This document shows positions 48,601 through 62,000 of a stretch of 64,000 bases of DNA, piece by piece; position 1 is the stretch's first letter, and each line of letters opens with the position of its first letter. The notes under the pieces are model-generated. The model ran no database searches, was not told the origin of the DNA, and saw nothing but the letters and a program-made list of their open reading frames with translations. The DNA lies in contig OX326959.1 in NCBI GenBank assembly GCA_946800325.1, positions 46,189,566 through 46,253,565 of the forward strand, written 5' to 3'. This DNA comes from Luzula sylvatica. Its lineage: Eukaryota; Streptophyta; Magnoliopsida; Poales; Juncaceae. Position numbers and translations under genes: made by a program.

Positions 48601-50311
48601 GGAAGAAGCCCCCGTCATCAGTTTAGAGTCAAAAGCAGTTTTTGACATAATGCAGAGGGTATTTTGCAATTATAGAATAATGCAGGGTCATTTTTTCAAA
48701 ATGCAGGGACTCTTTTGTAAGTTTTCTTGCATTATTAGTGACTGTTGACAAAAATAATTGGATATTTTTTTTTACTCTTTTAGTTGTTGCAACCAACCAG
48801 ATTTCTCAAAGAACTTCCCTCTCACCTACTTGAAAATCAGGTTTGAATTTTATTCATGGATATTTATTTAGGGTAAAATTTAAAAGAGACAAGTTTCTTT
48901 TACCTCCATATGGGGTTGAATTTGTCATAACATGTAACTATTTTTTTGGACCGAATTGCCCCTCATTAAAGACAACATCTAAAAAGATGGATTTTTTTTT
49001 TCTTTTTTGGTTAAAAAAGAATTGAGTTTTTTCTCTAAATTTCCTGTATGATATATAAAAAAAGTAGAAAGTTTTCTCTTTCCTTCTTTTTTTTTTACTT
49101 TTTGCAGAAGATATATATTTTATTGTTCTCAAATTGTTTTTTTAGGGAGACGAAAATTCAAAGCAAGTGGTACCAAAACCTTATGAAATATCGCCTATTT
49201 TAATGAAGAGCAATAATGATGATAATAAAAATGTTAATGAAGAGTTGACACATATGTGCCTTGGTAATGATTTTTTGAAGAGGTACACATGCCTTCCATT
49301 TGAATATGTCATTTTACAATGCTATTTCACGAAAAAAAATATTATATTCGTCATTTCTATCAAATAGATTCGAGACAGAAGATAGATCGGTAGTTTCTCA
49401 TTTATTTCACACATGGGCTAGAAAGCAAGCATTTCAAAACCCTAAGAGGCTCCTTGATAAGGTTATTGCAACTTTTAATTGTCTCTTATTGTCATTTAAA
49501 AACAACACGAGGGGTTTCATTGCATATATTAGTGAACCTTTTTTTTTCTTGACAGGTTGGTTTTGTCATCGATGAAAGACTAAGGGGCAAATCTTACAAG
49601 CGCAAGGTATTATTATTAAATTGAAAAATAATAAAAAAAGTTATCTACCCATTTATTGTCGAAGGAAATTTACATCAAAGCCTTATATTATTGAAAATTG
49701 CAACACATGGTATTTTGTACTATATTTATTAAACAATTTTTGTTGCAAATTCCCTAATTAATAGTTCCCTTATTGTTTTGCAGGATGTTTTGGTTACCTT
49801 AAAGCCATATTTAAATAGTGCCGAAGCCTTTCAATATGCTCAATATGTTAGTTTTGTACTTGTAATCTTATATCGTTTTCATTACATATATATCCTTGCA
49901 AATTATTCAATTTACAAAATTGCAGGTTATACGGTGGGAACAAATTCCTGTTGATAAGCGTGCTCATTTGACAAGAGAAAGACAGGTTTATATACACTTT
50001 TATAAAACCCTAAATTGTACTATAATTATTTCTCATGATATAAGAATTTTATTTTCATATTTTCTTCAGGAACATTTTCAAAAGCAGAGAATAGAAAACT
50101 CAATGAGTTCCTCTGAGGCCACTCCTAAGCAGGTTTTTATCATAATAATTTCATCCGTGGGCGAGTTTTTATTAAATTCTTAAATTAATCAACAATTGTT
50201 TAATTTTTTTGTGCTTTTTAGATTGCATATCTCAGGAATCTTGGTTGCATTGTGCTCCCCACGTCACGCCTTCATGCATCACATCTCATTGAACAATACA
50301 AATCCTTATGA
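42625..50311 (+). CDS. SRS2: SRS2-like UvrD/REP-type DNA helicase
   Basis: ATP-dependent 3'-5' SF1A helicase, expected to unwind recombination and repair intermediates in the nucleus. Twenty-nine exons give 1,098 aa, close to the plant family length. Exon starts: 42625, 42911, 43689, 43906, 44412, 44683, 44814, 44977, 45210, 45371, 45599, 45800, 45966, 46285, 46488, 47239, 47432, 47691, 48157, 48297, 48441, 48784, 49146, 49368, 49556, 49784, 49926, 50070, 50222. Motifs: Walker A AGPGSGKT (about 251-258, split by intron 2), Ia [20 protein letters not shown] (451-457), [26 protein letters not shown] (511-518), [11 protein letters not shown] and [12 protein letters not shown]. All are intact. 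The acidic N-terminal third holds two copies of an FL(R)xVDxxCxExS motif. Several introns hold family A or B repeats. The satellite array begins within about 120 bp of the stop. Confidence 0.95.
44110..44370. repeat. Family A-like foldback in helicase intron 4
   Basis: ATTCCATTCATAATTTATATCC, then GTGAAGTTGGTACC and CATCATTAATACCC on the left; GAGGATATTTGTTGC and GGGTACACATGATATAAT on the right. More diverged than the other copies. Confidence 0.45.
46082..46205. repeat. Family B-like repeat in helicase intron 13
   Basis: AAAAGCCCCTATGTTC, then AAAAATTGCAAAAAGACCCTC close to the donor, and GAGGGCCTTTTTTC, then TTTAGGCATAAT on the right. Confidence 0.5.
46735..46905. repeat. GGATCCGAATA-rich repeat in helicase intron 15
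   Basis: Reiterated GGATCCGAATAATATCCGGA and TCGGATCTGA words on both strands, like the block at 3.7 kb. Probably a decayed transposon end. Confidence 0.4.
47047..47180. mobile_element. 134-bp hairpin element in helicase intron 15
   Basis: The left end AACTTTTTATCCATTAGATT and the right end (reverse complement AACTTTTTATCCATTCAATC) match for the first 15 bases; with a few mismatches the inverted repeat extends to about 33 bp (GCATCAAGATT against GCATCAGGATT). A short A/T-rich loop separates them. MITE-like; the target duplication is not clear. Confidence 0.6.
47330..47402. repeat. Short family B unit in helicase intron 16
   Basis: GGGAAAGGTCCCTCCAATATG, then GTTTTTGCAATTTTGGCATAA and ATGCAGGTTCTCATTG with terminal AATTCCC. 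Only about 70 bp, with the two halves back to back and almost no core. Confidence 0.5.
47928..48098. repeat. Family B foldback repeat in helicase intron 18
   Basis: AAAATTTGCAAATAAAACCTGC, then ATTATGCCTGGATTACAAA on the left; TTTTTGCAATTTAGGTATAA, then ACGGGGGCATGTTTGCAAAC on the right. Inverted ends of about 45 bp. Confidence 0.6.
48548..48735. repeat. Family B-like repeat in helicase intron 21
   Basis: Three or four reiterated units of the kind ATGCAG(G/A)G(N)n plus TTTTGCAATT, on both strands (for example GCAGAACACTCCCTGCATTA, ATAATGCAGAGGGTATTTTG, ATAATGCAGGGTCATTT). It looks like overlapping or nested copies. Confidence 0.5.
49660..49765. repeat. Family B-like repeat in helicase intron 25
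   Basis: GGAAATTTACATCAAAGCC, then TTATTGAAAATTGCAACA on the left; TTTTTGTTGCAAATTCCCTA on the right. Confidence 0.45.
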
Positions 50312-50384
50312 AATTGAATTTTAAGATTTCGATTTTGTGTATATATGTGTTCAATTATATTATTTCATATTTTGTCAGGGAAAT

Positions 50385-53300
50385 AACAACCACAACAATT
50401 AATTGAAACCAATTTGATAAAAACAGTGTGAAAAAGAGGCCGAACACCTCAAAACGTAAAAATATTGCTCTGAATATAGAAAAGAAAATTTTCTTAGTGT
50501 TTCTACAATTTGGTGAAAAGTTACGTAGTAAAATATTCGATCCAAACCATCTCAAAAACACGTTATTTGGATTCCTCGGAGTGTTAAAATATTGTTATGA
50601 ATCGGAAAACAAACTTTCTTAGTGTATATAAAATATGGTGAAAAGTTATGCAGCAAAAAATACGATACAAATGATCTAAAAACATGTTATTTGAACTTCT
50701 CATAACGTAAAAAGATTGCAATGAATTGAAAATAAAAATTTTCTTAGTGTGTATACAATTTGGTGAAAAATTACGTAGTAAAAGATTCGATCCAAACCAC
50801 CTTAAAAACACGTTATTTGGGCTCCTCAGAGCTTTAAAAGATTGTTATTAATCGAAAAACAAACTTTCTTAGTGTTTATAAAACTTGATGAAAAGTTATG
50901 TAGTAAATATACGATACAAATGATTTAAAAATACGTTATTTGAACTCCTCAAAGCGTAAAATGATTGCTATGAATCGAAAAGAAAACTTTCTTAGTGTTT
51001 GTACAATTTGGTGAAAAGTTACGTAGTAAAAGATTCGATCCAAACCATCTCAAAAACACGTTATATGGGCTCCTCAGAGAGTTAAAAGATTGCTATGAAT
51101 CGAATAGAAAACTTTCTTAGTGTTTGTACAATTTGGTGAAAAGTTATGTAGTAAAAGATTCGATCCAAACCATCTCAAAACACGTTATTTGGACTCCTCA
51201 GAGAGTTAAAATATTATTATGAATCGAAAAACAAACTTTCTTAGTGTTTGTAAAATATGGTGAAAAGTTATGTAGTAAAAGATACGATACAAATGATCTA
51301 GAAACACGTTATTTGAACTCCTCAAAATGTAAAAAGATTGCGATGAATCGAAAAAATAACTTTCTTAGTGTTTGTACAATTTGGTGAAAAGTTACTAGTA
51401 AAAGATTCGATCCAAATCATCTCAAAACACGTCATTTGGACTCCTAGGAGAGTTAACAGATTGTTATGACTCGAAAAACAAACTTTTTTAGTGTTTGTAA
51501 AATTTGGTGAAAAGTTATGTAATAAAATATACGATACAAATGATCTAAAAACATGTTATTTGAACTCCTCACAACGTAAATCGATTGCTATGAATCGAAA
51601 AGAAAAATTTCTTAGTGTTTGTACAATTTGGTGAAAATTTACGTAGTAAAAGATTTGATCCAAACCATGTCAAAAAGACGATATTTGGACTCCTCAGCGT
51701 GTTAAAAGATTGTTATGAATCGAAAGACAAAATTTCTTAGTGTTTGTAAAATATGGTGAGAAGGTATGTAGTAAAAGATATGATATAAATGATCTAAAAA
51801 CAAGTTATTTGAACTCCTCAAAACGTAAAAAGATTGCTATGAATCGAAAAGAAAACTTTCTTAGTGTTTGTAAAATTTGGTGAAAAGATACGTAGTAAAA
51901 GATTCGATCCAAACCATCTGAAATCACATTATTTGGACTCCTCAGAGAGTTAAAATATTGCTATGAATCGAAAAACAAATTTTCATTGTGTTTGTAAAAT
52001 TTGGTGAAAAATTATGTAGTACAAGATACGATACAAATAATCTAAAAACATGTTATTTGAACTCCTCATAACGTAAAAAGATTGCTACAAATTGAAAAAA
52101 AAACTTTCTTAGTGTTTGTACAATTTGGTGAAAAGTTACGTAGTAAAAGATTCGATCCAACCCATCTCGAAACACATCATTTGGACTCCTAGGAGAGTTA
52201 AAAGATTGTTATGACTCGAAAAACAAACTTTATTAGTGTTTGTAAAATTTGGTGAAAAGTTATGTAGTAAAAGATACGATACAAATAATCTAAAAACACG
52301 TTATTCGAACTCCTCAAAGCGTAAAAAGATTTCTATGAATCGAAAAGAAAACTTTCTTAGTGTTTGTACAATTTGGTGAAAAGTTACGCAGTAAAAGATT
52401 CGATCCAAACCATCTCAAAAACACGTTATATGGACTCTTCAAAACGTAAAAAGATTGCGATGAATCGAAAAGAAAATTTTGTTAGTGTTAGTACAATTTG
52501 GTGAAAAGTTACGTAGTAAAAGAATCCATCCAAACCATCTCAAAATACGTTATTTGGACTCCTCAGAGAGTTAAAATAATGTTATGAATCGAATAACAAA
52601 CCTTCTTTGTGTTTGTAAAATTTGGTGAAAAGTTATGTAGTAAAAGATACGATACAAATGATCTAAAAACATGTTATCTGAACTCCTCAAAACGTAAAAA
52701 GATTGCTATGATTCGAAAAGAAAACTTTCTTAGTGTTTGTACAATTTGGTGAAAAGTTACTAGAAAAAGATTCGATTCAAACCATCTCAAAACACGTCAT
52801 TTGGACTCCTAGGAGAGTTAAAAGATTGTTAAGACTCGAAAAACAAACTTTCTTACTGTTTGTAAAATATGGTGAAAAGTTATGTAGTAAAAGATACGAT
52901 ACAACTGATCTAAAAACATGTTATTTGAACTCCTCAAAACTTAAAAAGATTGCTATGAATCGAAAAGAAAACTTTCTTAGTGCTTGTACAAATTGGTGAA
53001 AAGTTACGTAGTAAAAGATTCGATCCAAACCATCTTAAAAACACGTTATTTGGGCTCCTCGGAGCTTTAAAAGATTGTCATGAATCGAAATTTTTTTTTT
53101 CTTAGTGTATATAAAATTTGGTGAAAAGTTATGTAGTCAAAGATACGATACAATTGATCTAAAAACACGTTATTTGAACTCCTCATAGAGTAGAAAGATT
53201 GCTATGAATCGAAAAAAAAACCTTCTTAGTGTTTGTAAAATTTGGTGAAATGTTATATAGTAAAGGGTACGATACAAATGATCTAAAAACACATTATTTG

Positions 53301-56060
53301 AACTCCACAAAGCGTAAAAAGATTGCTGTGAATCGAAAAGAAACTTTGTTAGTGTTTGTAAAATTTGGTTAAAAGTTACGTAGTAAAAGATTAGATCCAA
53401 ACCATCTGAAAACACGTTATTTAGACTCCTCAGAGAGTTAAAAGACTGCAACGAATCGAATAGAAAACTTTCTTAGTGTTTTGACAATTTGGTTAAAAAT
53501 TACGTAGTAAAAGATTCGATCCAAACCATCTCAAAACATGTTATTTGGACTCCTCGGAGAGTTAAAATATTGTTATGAATCGAAAAACAAACTTTTTTAG
53601 TGTTTGTAAAATATGGTGAAAAGTTATGTAGTAAAAGATATACAATACAAATGATCTAAAAACATGTTATTTGAACTCCTCAAAACGTAAAAAGATTGCT
53701 ATGATTCGAAAAGAAAACTTTCTTAGTGTTTGTACAATTTGGTAAAAAGTTACTAGAAAAAGTTTCGATCCAAACCATCTCAAAACACGTTATTTGGACT
53801 CCTAGGAGAGTTAAAAGATTGTTAAGACACGAAAAATAAATTTTCTTAGTGTTTGTAAAATATGGAGAAAAGTTATGTAGTAAAAGATAAGCTACAACTG
53901 ATCTAAAAACATGTTATTTGAACTCCTCAAAACATAAAAAGATTGCTATGAATGGAATTTTTTTTTCTTAGTGCTTGTACAATTTAGTGAAAAGTTACGT
54001 AGTAAAAGATTCGATCCAAACCATCTTAAAAACACGTTATTTGGGCTCCTCGGAGCTCTAAAAGATTGTCACGAATCGAAAAAAAAACTTTCTTAGTGTT
54101 TATAAAATTTGGTGAAAAGTTATGCAGTCAAAGATACGATACAATTGATCTAAAAACACGTTATTTGAACTCCTCATAGAGTAGAAAGATTGCTATGAAT
54201 CGAAAAGAAAACTTTTTTAGTGTATGTACAATTTGGTGAAAAATTACGTAGTAAAAGATTGCTATGAAGCAAAAGATTCGATCCAAACCAACTCAAAAAT
54301 ACGTTATTTGGGGCTCCTCAGAGAGTTAAAAGATTGCTATGAATGGAATAGAAAACTTTCTTAGTGTTTGTACAATTTGGTGAAAAATTACGTAGTAAAA
54401 GATTCGATCCAAACCTTCTCAAAACACGTTATTTGGACTCCTCAGAGAGTTAAAATATTGTTATGAATCGAAAAACAAACTTTCTTAGTATATGTAAAAT
54501 ATGGTGACAGTTATGTAGTAAAAGATACGATACAAATGATCTAAAAACACGTTATTTCAACTAATCAAAACGTACAAAGATTGCTATGAATCGAAAAGAA
54601 AACTTTCTTAGTGTTTGTAAAATTTGGGGAAATGTTTTATCGTAAAATATACTATACAAATGATCTAAAAACACGTTATTTGAACTCCTCAAAGCGTAAA
54701 AAGATTGCTATGGATCGAAAAGATAACTTTCTTAGTGTTTGTACAATTTGGTGAAAAATTACGTAGTAAAAGATTCGATCCAAACCTTCTCAAAACACGT
54801 CATTTGGACTCCTAGGAGAGTTAAAAGATTGTTAAGACTCGAAAAACAAACTTTCTTACTGTTTGTAAAAGATGGTGAAAAGTTATGTAGTAAATGATAT
54901 GATACAAATGATCTAAAAACAAGTTATTTGACCCCTTCAAAACGCAAAAAAGATTGGTAAGAATCGAAAAGAAAACTTTGTTAGTGTTTGTACAATTTGG
55001 TGAAAAGTTACGTTGTAAAAGATTCGATCCAAACCATCTTAAAAACACGTTATTTAGGCTCCTCGGAGCGTTAGAAGATTGTTTTGAATCAAAAAACAAA
55101 CTTTCTTAGTGTTTATAAAAGTTGGTGAAAAGTTATCTAGTAAAAGATAAGGTACAATTGATCTAAAAACACGTTATTTGAACTCCTCATAGAGTAGAAA
55201 GATTGCTATGAATCGAAAAGAAAACCTTCTTAGTGTTTGTAAATTTTGATGAAATGTTATAAATTAAAGGGTACGATACAAATGATCTAAAAACACGTTA
55301 TTTGAACTCCTCAAAACATAAATAGATTGCTTTGAATCGAAAAGAGAACTTTTTTAGTGTTTATACAATTTGGTGAAAAGTTACGTAGTAAAAGATTCGA
55401 TCCAAACCATCTCAAAAACACGTTATTTGGACTCCTCAGAGAGTTAAAAGATTGCTACGAATCGAATCGAAAACTTTTTTAGTGTTTGTACAATTTGGTG
55501 AAAAGTTACATACTAAAAGATTCAATCCAAACCATGTGAAAACACGTTATTTGGACTCCTCAGAGCGTTAAAAGATTGTTATGAATCGGAAAACAAACTT
55601 TCTTAGTGTATGTAAAATTTGGTGAAATGTTATGTAGTTAAAAATACGATACAAATACGAGTGATCTAAAAACACGTTATTTGAACTCCTCAAAGCGTAA
55701 AAATAATGCTATGAATCGAAAAGAAAACTTTCTAAGTGTTGGTACAATTTGGTGAAAATTTACGTAGTAAAAGATTCGATCCAAACAATCTAAAAACACG
55801 TTATTTGGACTCCTGAGAGAGTTAAAAGATTGTTATGAATCGAAAAACAAACTTTCTTCGTGTTTGTAAAATTTGGTGAAAAGTTATGTTGTAAAAGATA
55901 CGAAATAAATGATCTAAAAACATGTTATTTGAACTCCTCATAACGTACAAAGATTGCTACGAATTGAAAAGAAAACTTTCTTAGTGTTTGTACGATTTGG
56001 TGAAAAGTTACGTAGTAAAAGGGTTGATCCAAACCATCTAAAAAACACGGTATTTGGACT
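50385..56060 (+). repeat. 124-bp satellite array, diverged edge
   Basis: About 45 head-to-tail monomers of about 124 bp. A diverged partial unit starts the array (about 50,385-50,480). Two monomer types often alternate: one has TACAATTTGGTGAAAAGTTA plus GATTCGATCCAAACCATCTC, the other has TATGGTGAAAAGTTATGTAG plus GATACGATACAAATGATCTA. Each has a TTATTTG(G/A)ACTCCT block. Substitutions, small indels and a few short A or T runs distinguish most units, so this edge is not recently homogenised. The array is uninterrupted by transposons. Open frames inside are by-products of the repeat. Confidence 0.95.
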
Positions 56061-59000
56061 CCTCAGAGTGTTAAAATCTTGTTTTGAATCGGAAAACAAA
56101 CTTTCTTAGTGTTTGTGAAATTTGGTGAAAAGTTATGTAGAAAAAGATACGATACAAATGATCTCAAAACACGTTATTTGAACTCCTCAAGGCGCTAAAA
56201 TCGTGTTTTGATTCGAAAAACAAACTTTCTCAGTGTTTGTGAAATTTGGTGAAAAGTTATGTAGTAAAAGATACGATACAAATTATCTAAAAACACGATA
56301 TTTGAACTCCACAAAGCGTTAAAATCTTGTTTTGAATCGAAAAACAAACTTTCTTAGTGTTTGTGAAATTTGGTGAAAAGTTATGTAGTAAAAGATACGA
56401 TACAAATGATCTCAAAACACGTTATTTGAACTCCTCAAGGCGCTAAATCTTGTTTTGATTCGAAAAACAAACTTTCTTAGTGTTTGTGAAATTTGGTGAA
56501 AAGTTATGTAGTAAAAGATACGATACAAATGATCTAAAAACACATTATTTGAACTCCACAAAACGTTAAAATCTTGTTTTGAATCGAAAAAAAAACTTAC
56601 TTAGTGTTTGTGAAATTTGGTGAAAAGTTATGTAGTAAAAGATACGATACAAATGATCTCAAAACACGTTTTTTGAACTCCTCAAGGCGCTAGAATCTTG
56701 TTTTGATTCGAAAAACAAACTTTCTTAGTGTTTGTGAAATTTGGTGAAAAGTTATGTTGTAAAAGATACGATACAAATGATCTAAAAACACGTTATTTGA
56801 ACTCCACAAAACGTTAAAATCTTGTTTTGAATCGAAAAACAAATTTACTTAGTGTTTGTGAAATTTGGTGAAAAGTTATGTAGTAAAAGATACGATACAA
56901 ATGATCTCAAAACACGTTATTTGAACTCCACAAAGCGTTAAAATCTTGTTCTGAATCGAAAAACAAACTTTCTTAGTGTTTGTGAAATTTGGTGAAAAGT
57001 TATGTAGTAAAAGATACGATGCAAATGATCTCAAAACACGTTATTTGAACTCCACAAAGCGTTAAAATCTTGTTTTGAATCGAAAAACAAACTTTCTTAG
57101 TGTTTGTGAAATTTGGTGAAAAGTTATGTCGTAAAAGATACGATACAAATGATCTCAAAACACGTTATTTGAACTCCTCAAGGCGCTAAAATCTTGTTTT
57201 GATTCGAAAAACAAACTTTCTTAGTGTTTGTGAAATTTGGTGAAAAGTTATGTAGTAAAAGATACGATACAAATGATCTCAAAACACGTTATTTGAACTC
57301 CACAAAGCGTTAAAATCTTGTTTTGAATCGAAAAACAAACTTTCTTAGTGTTTGTGAAATTTGGTGAAAAGTTATGTAGTAAAAGATACGATACAAATGA
57401 TCTCAAAACACGTTATTTGAACTCCTCAAGGCGATAAAATCTTGTTTTGATTCGAAAAACAAACTTTCTTAGTGTTTGTGAAATTTGGTGAAAAGTTATG
57501 TAGTAAAAGATACGATACAAATGATCTAAAAACACGTTATTTGAACTCCACAAAACGTTAAAATCTTGTTTTGAATCGAAAAACAAACTTACTTAGTGTT
57601 TGTGAAATATGGTGAAAAGTTATGTAGTAAAAGATACGATACAAATGATCTCAAAACACGTTATTTGAACTCCTCAAGGCGCTAAAATCTTGTTTTGATT
57701 CGAAAAACAAACTTTCTTAGTGTTTGTGAAATTTGGTGAAAAGTTATGTTGTAAAAGATACGATACAAATGATCTAAAAACACGTTATTTGAACTTCACA
57801 AAATGTTAAAATCTTGTTTTGAATCGAAAAACAAACTTACTTAGTGTTTGTGAAATTTGGTGATAAGTTATGTAGTAAAAGATACGATACAAATGATCTC
57901 AAAACAAGTTATTTGAACTCCACAAAGCGTTAAAATCTTGTTTTGAATCGAAAAACAAACTTTCTTAGTGTTTGTGAAATTTGGTGAAAAGTTATGTTGT
58001 AAAAGATACGAAACAAATGATCTCAAAACACGTCATTTGAACTCCTCAAGGCGATAAAATCTTGTTTTGATTCGAAAAACAAACTTTCTTAGTGTTTGTG
58101 AAATTTGGTGAAAAGTTATGTAGTAAAAGATACGATACAAATGATCGAAAAACACGTTATTTGAACTCCACAAAACGTTAAAATCTTGTTTTGAATCGAA
58201 AAACAAACTTACATAGTGTTTGTGAAATTTGGTGAAAAGTTATGTAGTAAAAGATACGATACAAATGATCTCAAAACGCGTTATTTGAACTCCACAAAGC
58301 GTTAAAATCTTGTTTTGTATCGAAAAACAAACTTTCTTAGTGTTTGTGAAATTTGGTGAAAAGTTTTGTAGTAAAAGATACGATACAAATGATCTCAAAA
58401 CACGTTATTTGAACTCCACAAAGCGTTAAAATCTTGTTTTGAATCGAAAAACAAAGTTTCTTAGTGTTTGTGAAATTTGGTGAAAAGTTATGTAGTACAA
58501 GATACGATACAAATGATCTCAAAACACGTTATTTGAACTCCTCAAGGCGCTAAAATCCTGTTTTGAATCGAAAAACAAACTTTCTTAGTGTTTGTGAAAT
58601 TTGGTGAAAAGTTATGAAGTAAAAGATACGATACAAATGATCTAAAAACACGTTATTTGAACTCCACAAAACGTTAAAATCTTGTTTTGAATCGAAAAAC
58701 AAACTTACTTAGTGTTTGTGAAATTTGGTGAAAAGTTATGTAGCAAAAGATACGATACAAATGATCTCAAAACACGTTATTTGAACTCCACAAAGCGTTA
58801 AAATCTTGTTTTGAATCGAAAAACAAACTTTCTTAGAGTTTGTGAAATTTGGAGAAAAGTTATGTAGTAAAAGATACGATACAAATGATCTCAAAACACG
58901 TTATTTGAACTCCTCAAGGCGCTAAAATCTTGTTTTGATTCGAAAAACAAACTTTCTTAGTGTTTGTGAAATTTGGTGAAAAGTTATGTAGTAAAAGATA

Positions 59001-62000
59001 CGATACAAATGATCTAAAAACACGTTATTTGAACTCCACAAAACGTTAAAATCTTGTTTTGAATCGAAAAACAAACTTACTTAGTGTTTGTGAAATATGA
59101 TGAAAAGTTATGTAGTAAAAGATACGATACAAATGATCTCAAAACACGTTATTTGAACTCCTCAAGGCGCTAAAATCTTGTTTTGATTCGAAAAACAAAC
59201 TTTCTTAGTGTTTGTGAAATTTGGTGAAAAGTTATGTAGTAAAAGATACGATACAAATGATCTAAAAACACGTTATTTGAACTCCACAAAATGTTAAAAT
59301 CTTGAATCGAAAAACAAACTTACTTAGTGTTTGTGAAATTTGGTGAAAAGTTATGTAGTAAAAGATACGATACAAATGATCTCAAAACACGTTATTTGAA
59401 CTCCACAAAGCGTTAAAATCTTGTTTTGAATCGAAAAACAAACTTTCTTAGTGTTTGTGAAATTTGGTGAAAAGTTATGTAGTAAAAGATACGATACAAA
59501 TGATCTCAAAACACGTCATTTGAACTCCTCAAGGCGCTAAAATCTTGTTTTGATTCGAAAAACAAACTTTCTTAGTGTTTGTGAAATTTGGTGAAAAGTT
59601 ATGTAGTAAAAGATACGATACAAATGATCGAAAAACACGTTATTTGAACTCCACAAAACGTTAAAATCTTGTTTTGAATCGAAAAACAAACTTACATAGT
59701 GTTTGTGAAATTTGGTGAAAAGTTATGTAGTAAAAGATACGATACAAATGATCTCAAAACGCATTATTTGAACTCCACAAAGCGTTAAAATCTTGTTTTG
59801 TATCGAAAAACAAACTTTCTTAGTGTTTGTGAAATTTGGTGAAAAGTTATGTAGTAAAAGATACGATACAAATGATCTCAAAACACGTTATTTGAACTCC
59901 ACAAAGCGTTAAAATCTTGTTTTGAATCGAAAAACAAACTTTCTTAGTGTTTGTGAAATTTGGTGAAAAGTTATGTAGTAAAAGATACGATACAAATGAT
60001 CTCAAAACACGTTAATACAAATGATCTCAAAACACGTTATTTGAACTCCTCAAGGCGCTAAAATCCTGTTTTGATTCGAAAAACAAACATTCTTAGTGTT
60101 TGTGAAATTTGGTGAAAAGTTATGTAGTAAAAGATACGATACAAATGATCTAAAAACACGTTATTTGAACTCCACAAAACGTTAAAATCTTGTTTTGAAT
60201 CGAAAAACAAACTTACTTAGTGTTTGTGAAATATGGTGAAAAGTTATGTAGTAAAAGATACGATACAAATGATCTCAAAACACGTTATTTGAACTCCTCA
60301 AGGCGCTAAAATCTTGTTTTGATTCGAAAAACAAACTTTCTTAGTGTTTGTGAAATTTGGTGAAAAGTTATGTAGTAAAAGATACGATACAAATGATCTA
60401 AAAACACGTTATTTGAACTCCACAAAATGTTAAAATCTTGTTTTGAATCGAAAAACAAACTTACTTAGTGTTTGTGAAATTTGGTGAAAAGTTATGTAGT
60501 AAAAGATACGATACAAATGATCTCAAAACACGTTATTTGAACTCCACAAAGCGTTAAAATCTTGTTCTGAATCGAAAAACTAACTTTCTTAGTGTTTGTG
60601 AAATTTGGTGAAAAGTTATGTAGTAAAAGATACGATACAATTGATCTCAAAACACGTCATTTGAACTCCTCAAGGCGCTAAAATCTTGTTTTGATTCGAA
60701 AAACAAACTTTCTTAGTGTTTGTGAAATTTGGTGAAAAGTTATGTAGTAAAAGATACGATACAAATGATCTCAAAACACGTTATTTGAACTCCTCAACGC
60801 GCTAAAATCTTGTTTTGATTCGAAAAACAAACTTTCTTAGTGTTTGTGAAATTTGGTGAAAAGTTATGTAGTAAAAGATACGATACAAATTATCTAAAAA
60901 CACGTGATTTGAACTCCACAAAACGTTAAAATCTTGTTTTGAATCGATAAACAAACTTACATAGTGTTTGTGAAATTTGGTGAAAAGTTATGTAGTAAAA
61001 GATACGATACAAATGATCTCAAAACACGATATTTGAACTCCACAAAGCGTTAAAATCTTGTTTTGAATCGAAAAACAAACTTTCTTAGTGTTTGTGAAAT
61101 TTGGTGAAAAGTTATGTAGTAAAAGATACGATACAAATGATCTCAAAACACGTTATTTGAACTCCTCAAGGCGCTAAAATCTTGTTTTGATTCGAAAAAC
61201 AAACTTTCTTAGTGTTTGTGAAATTTGGTGAAAAGTTATGTAGTAAAAGATACGATACAAATGATCTAAAAACACGTTATTTGAACTCCACAAAACGTTA
61301 AAATCTTGTTTTGAATCGAAAAACAAACTTACTTAGTGTTTGTGAAATTTGGTGAAAAGTTATGTTGTAAAAGATACGATACAAATGATCTCAAAACACG
61401 TTTTTTGAACTCCTCAAGGCGCTAAAATCTTGTTTTGATTCGAAAAACAAACTTTCTTAGTGTTTGTGAAATTTGGTGAAAAGTTATGTAGTAAAAGATA
61501 CGATACAAATGATCGAAAAACACATTATTTGAACTCCACAAAACGTTAAAATCTTGTTTTGAATCGAAAAACAAACTTACATAGTGTTTGTGAAATTTGG
61601 TGAAAAGTTATGTAGTAAAAGATACGATACAAATGATCTCAAAACGCGTTATTTGAACTCCACAAAGCGTTAAAATCTTGTTTTGTATTGAAAAACAAAC
61701 TTTCTTAGTGTTTGTGAAATTTGGTGAAAAGTTATGTAGTAAAAGATACGATACAAATGATCTCAAAACACGTTATTTGAACTCCTCAAGGCGCTAAAAT
61801 CCTGTTTTGATTCGAAAAACAAACATTCTTAGTGTTTGTGAAATTTGGTGAAAAGTTATGTAGTAAAAGATACGATACAAATGATCTAAAAACACGTTAT
61901 TTGAACTCCACAAAACGTTAAAATCTTGTTTTGAATCGAAAAACAAACTTACTTAGTGTTTGTGAAATATGGTGAAAAGTTATGTAGTAAAAGATACGAT

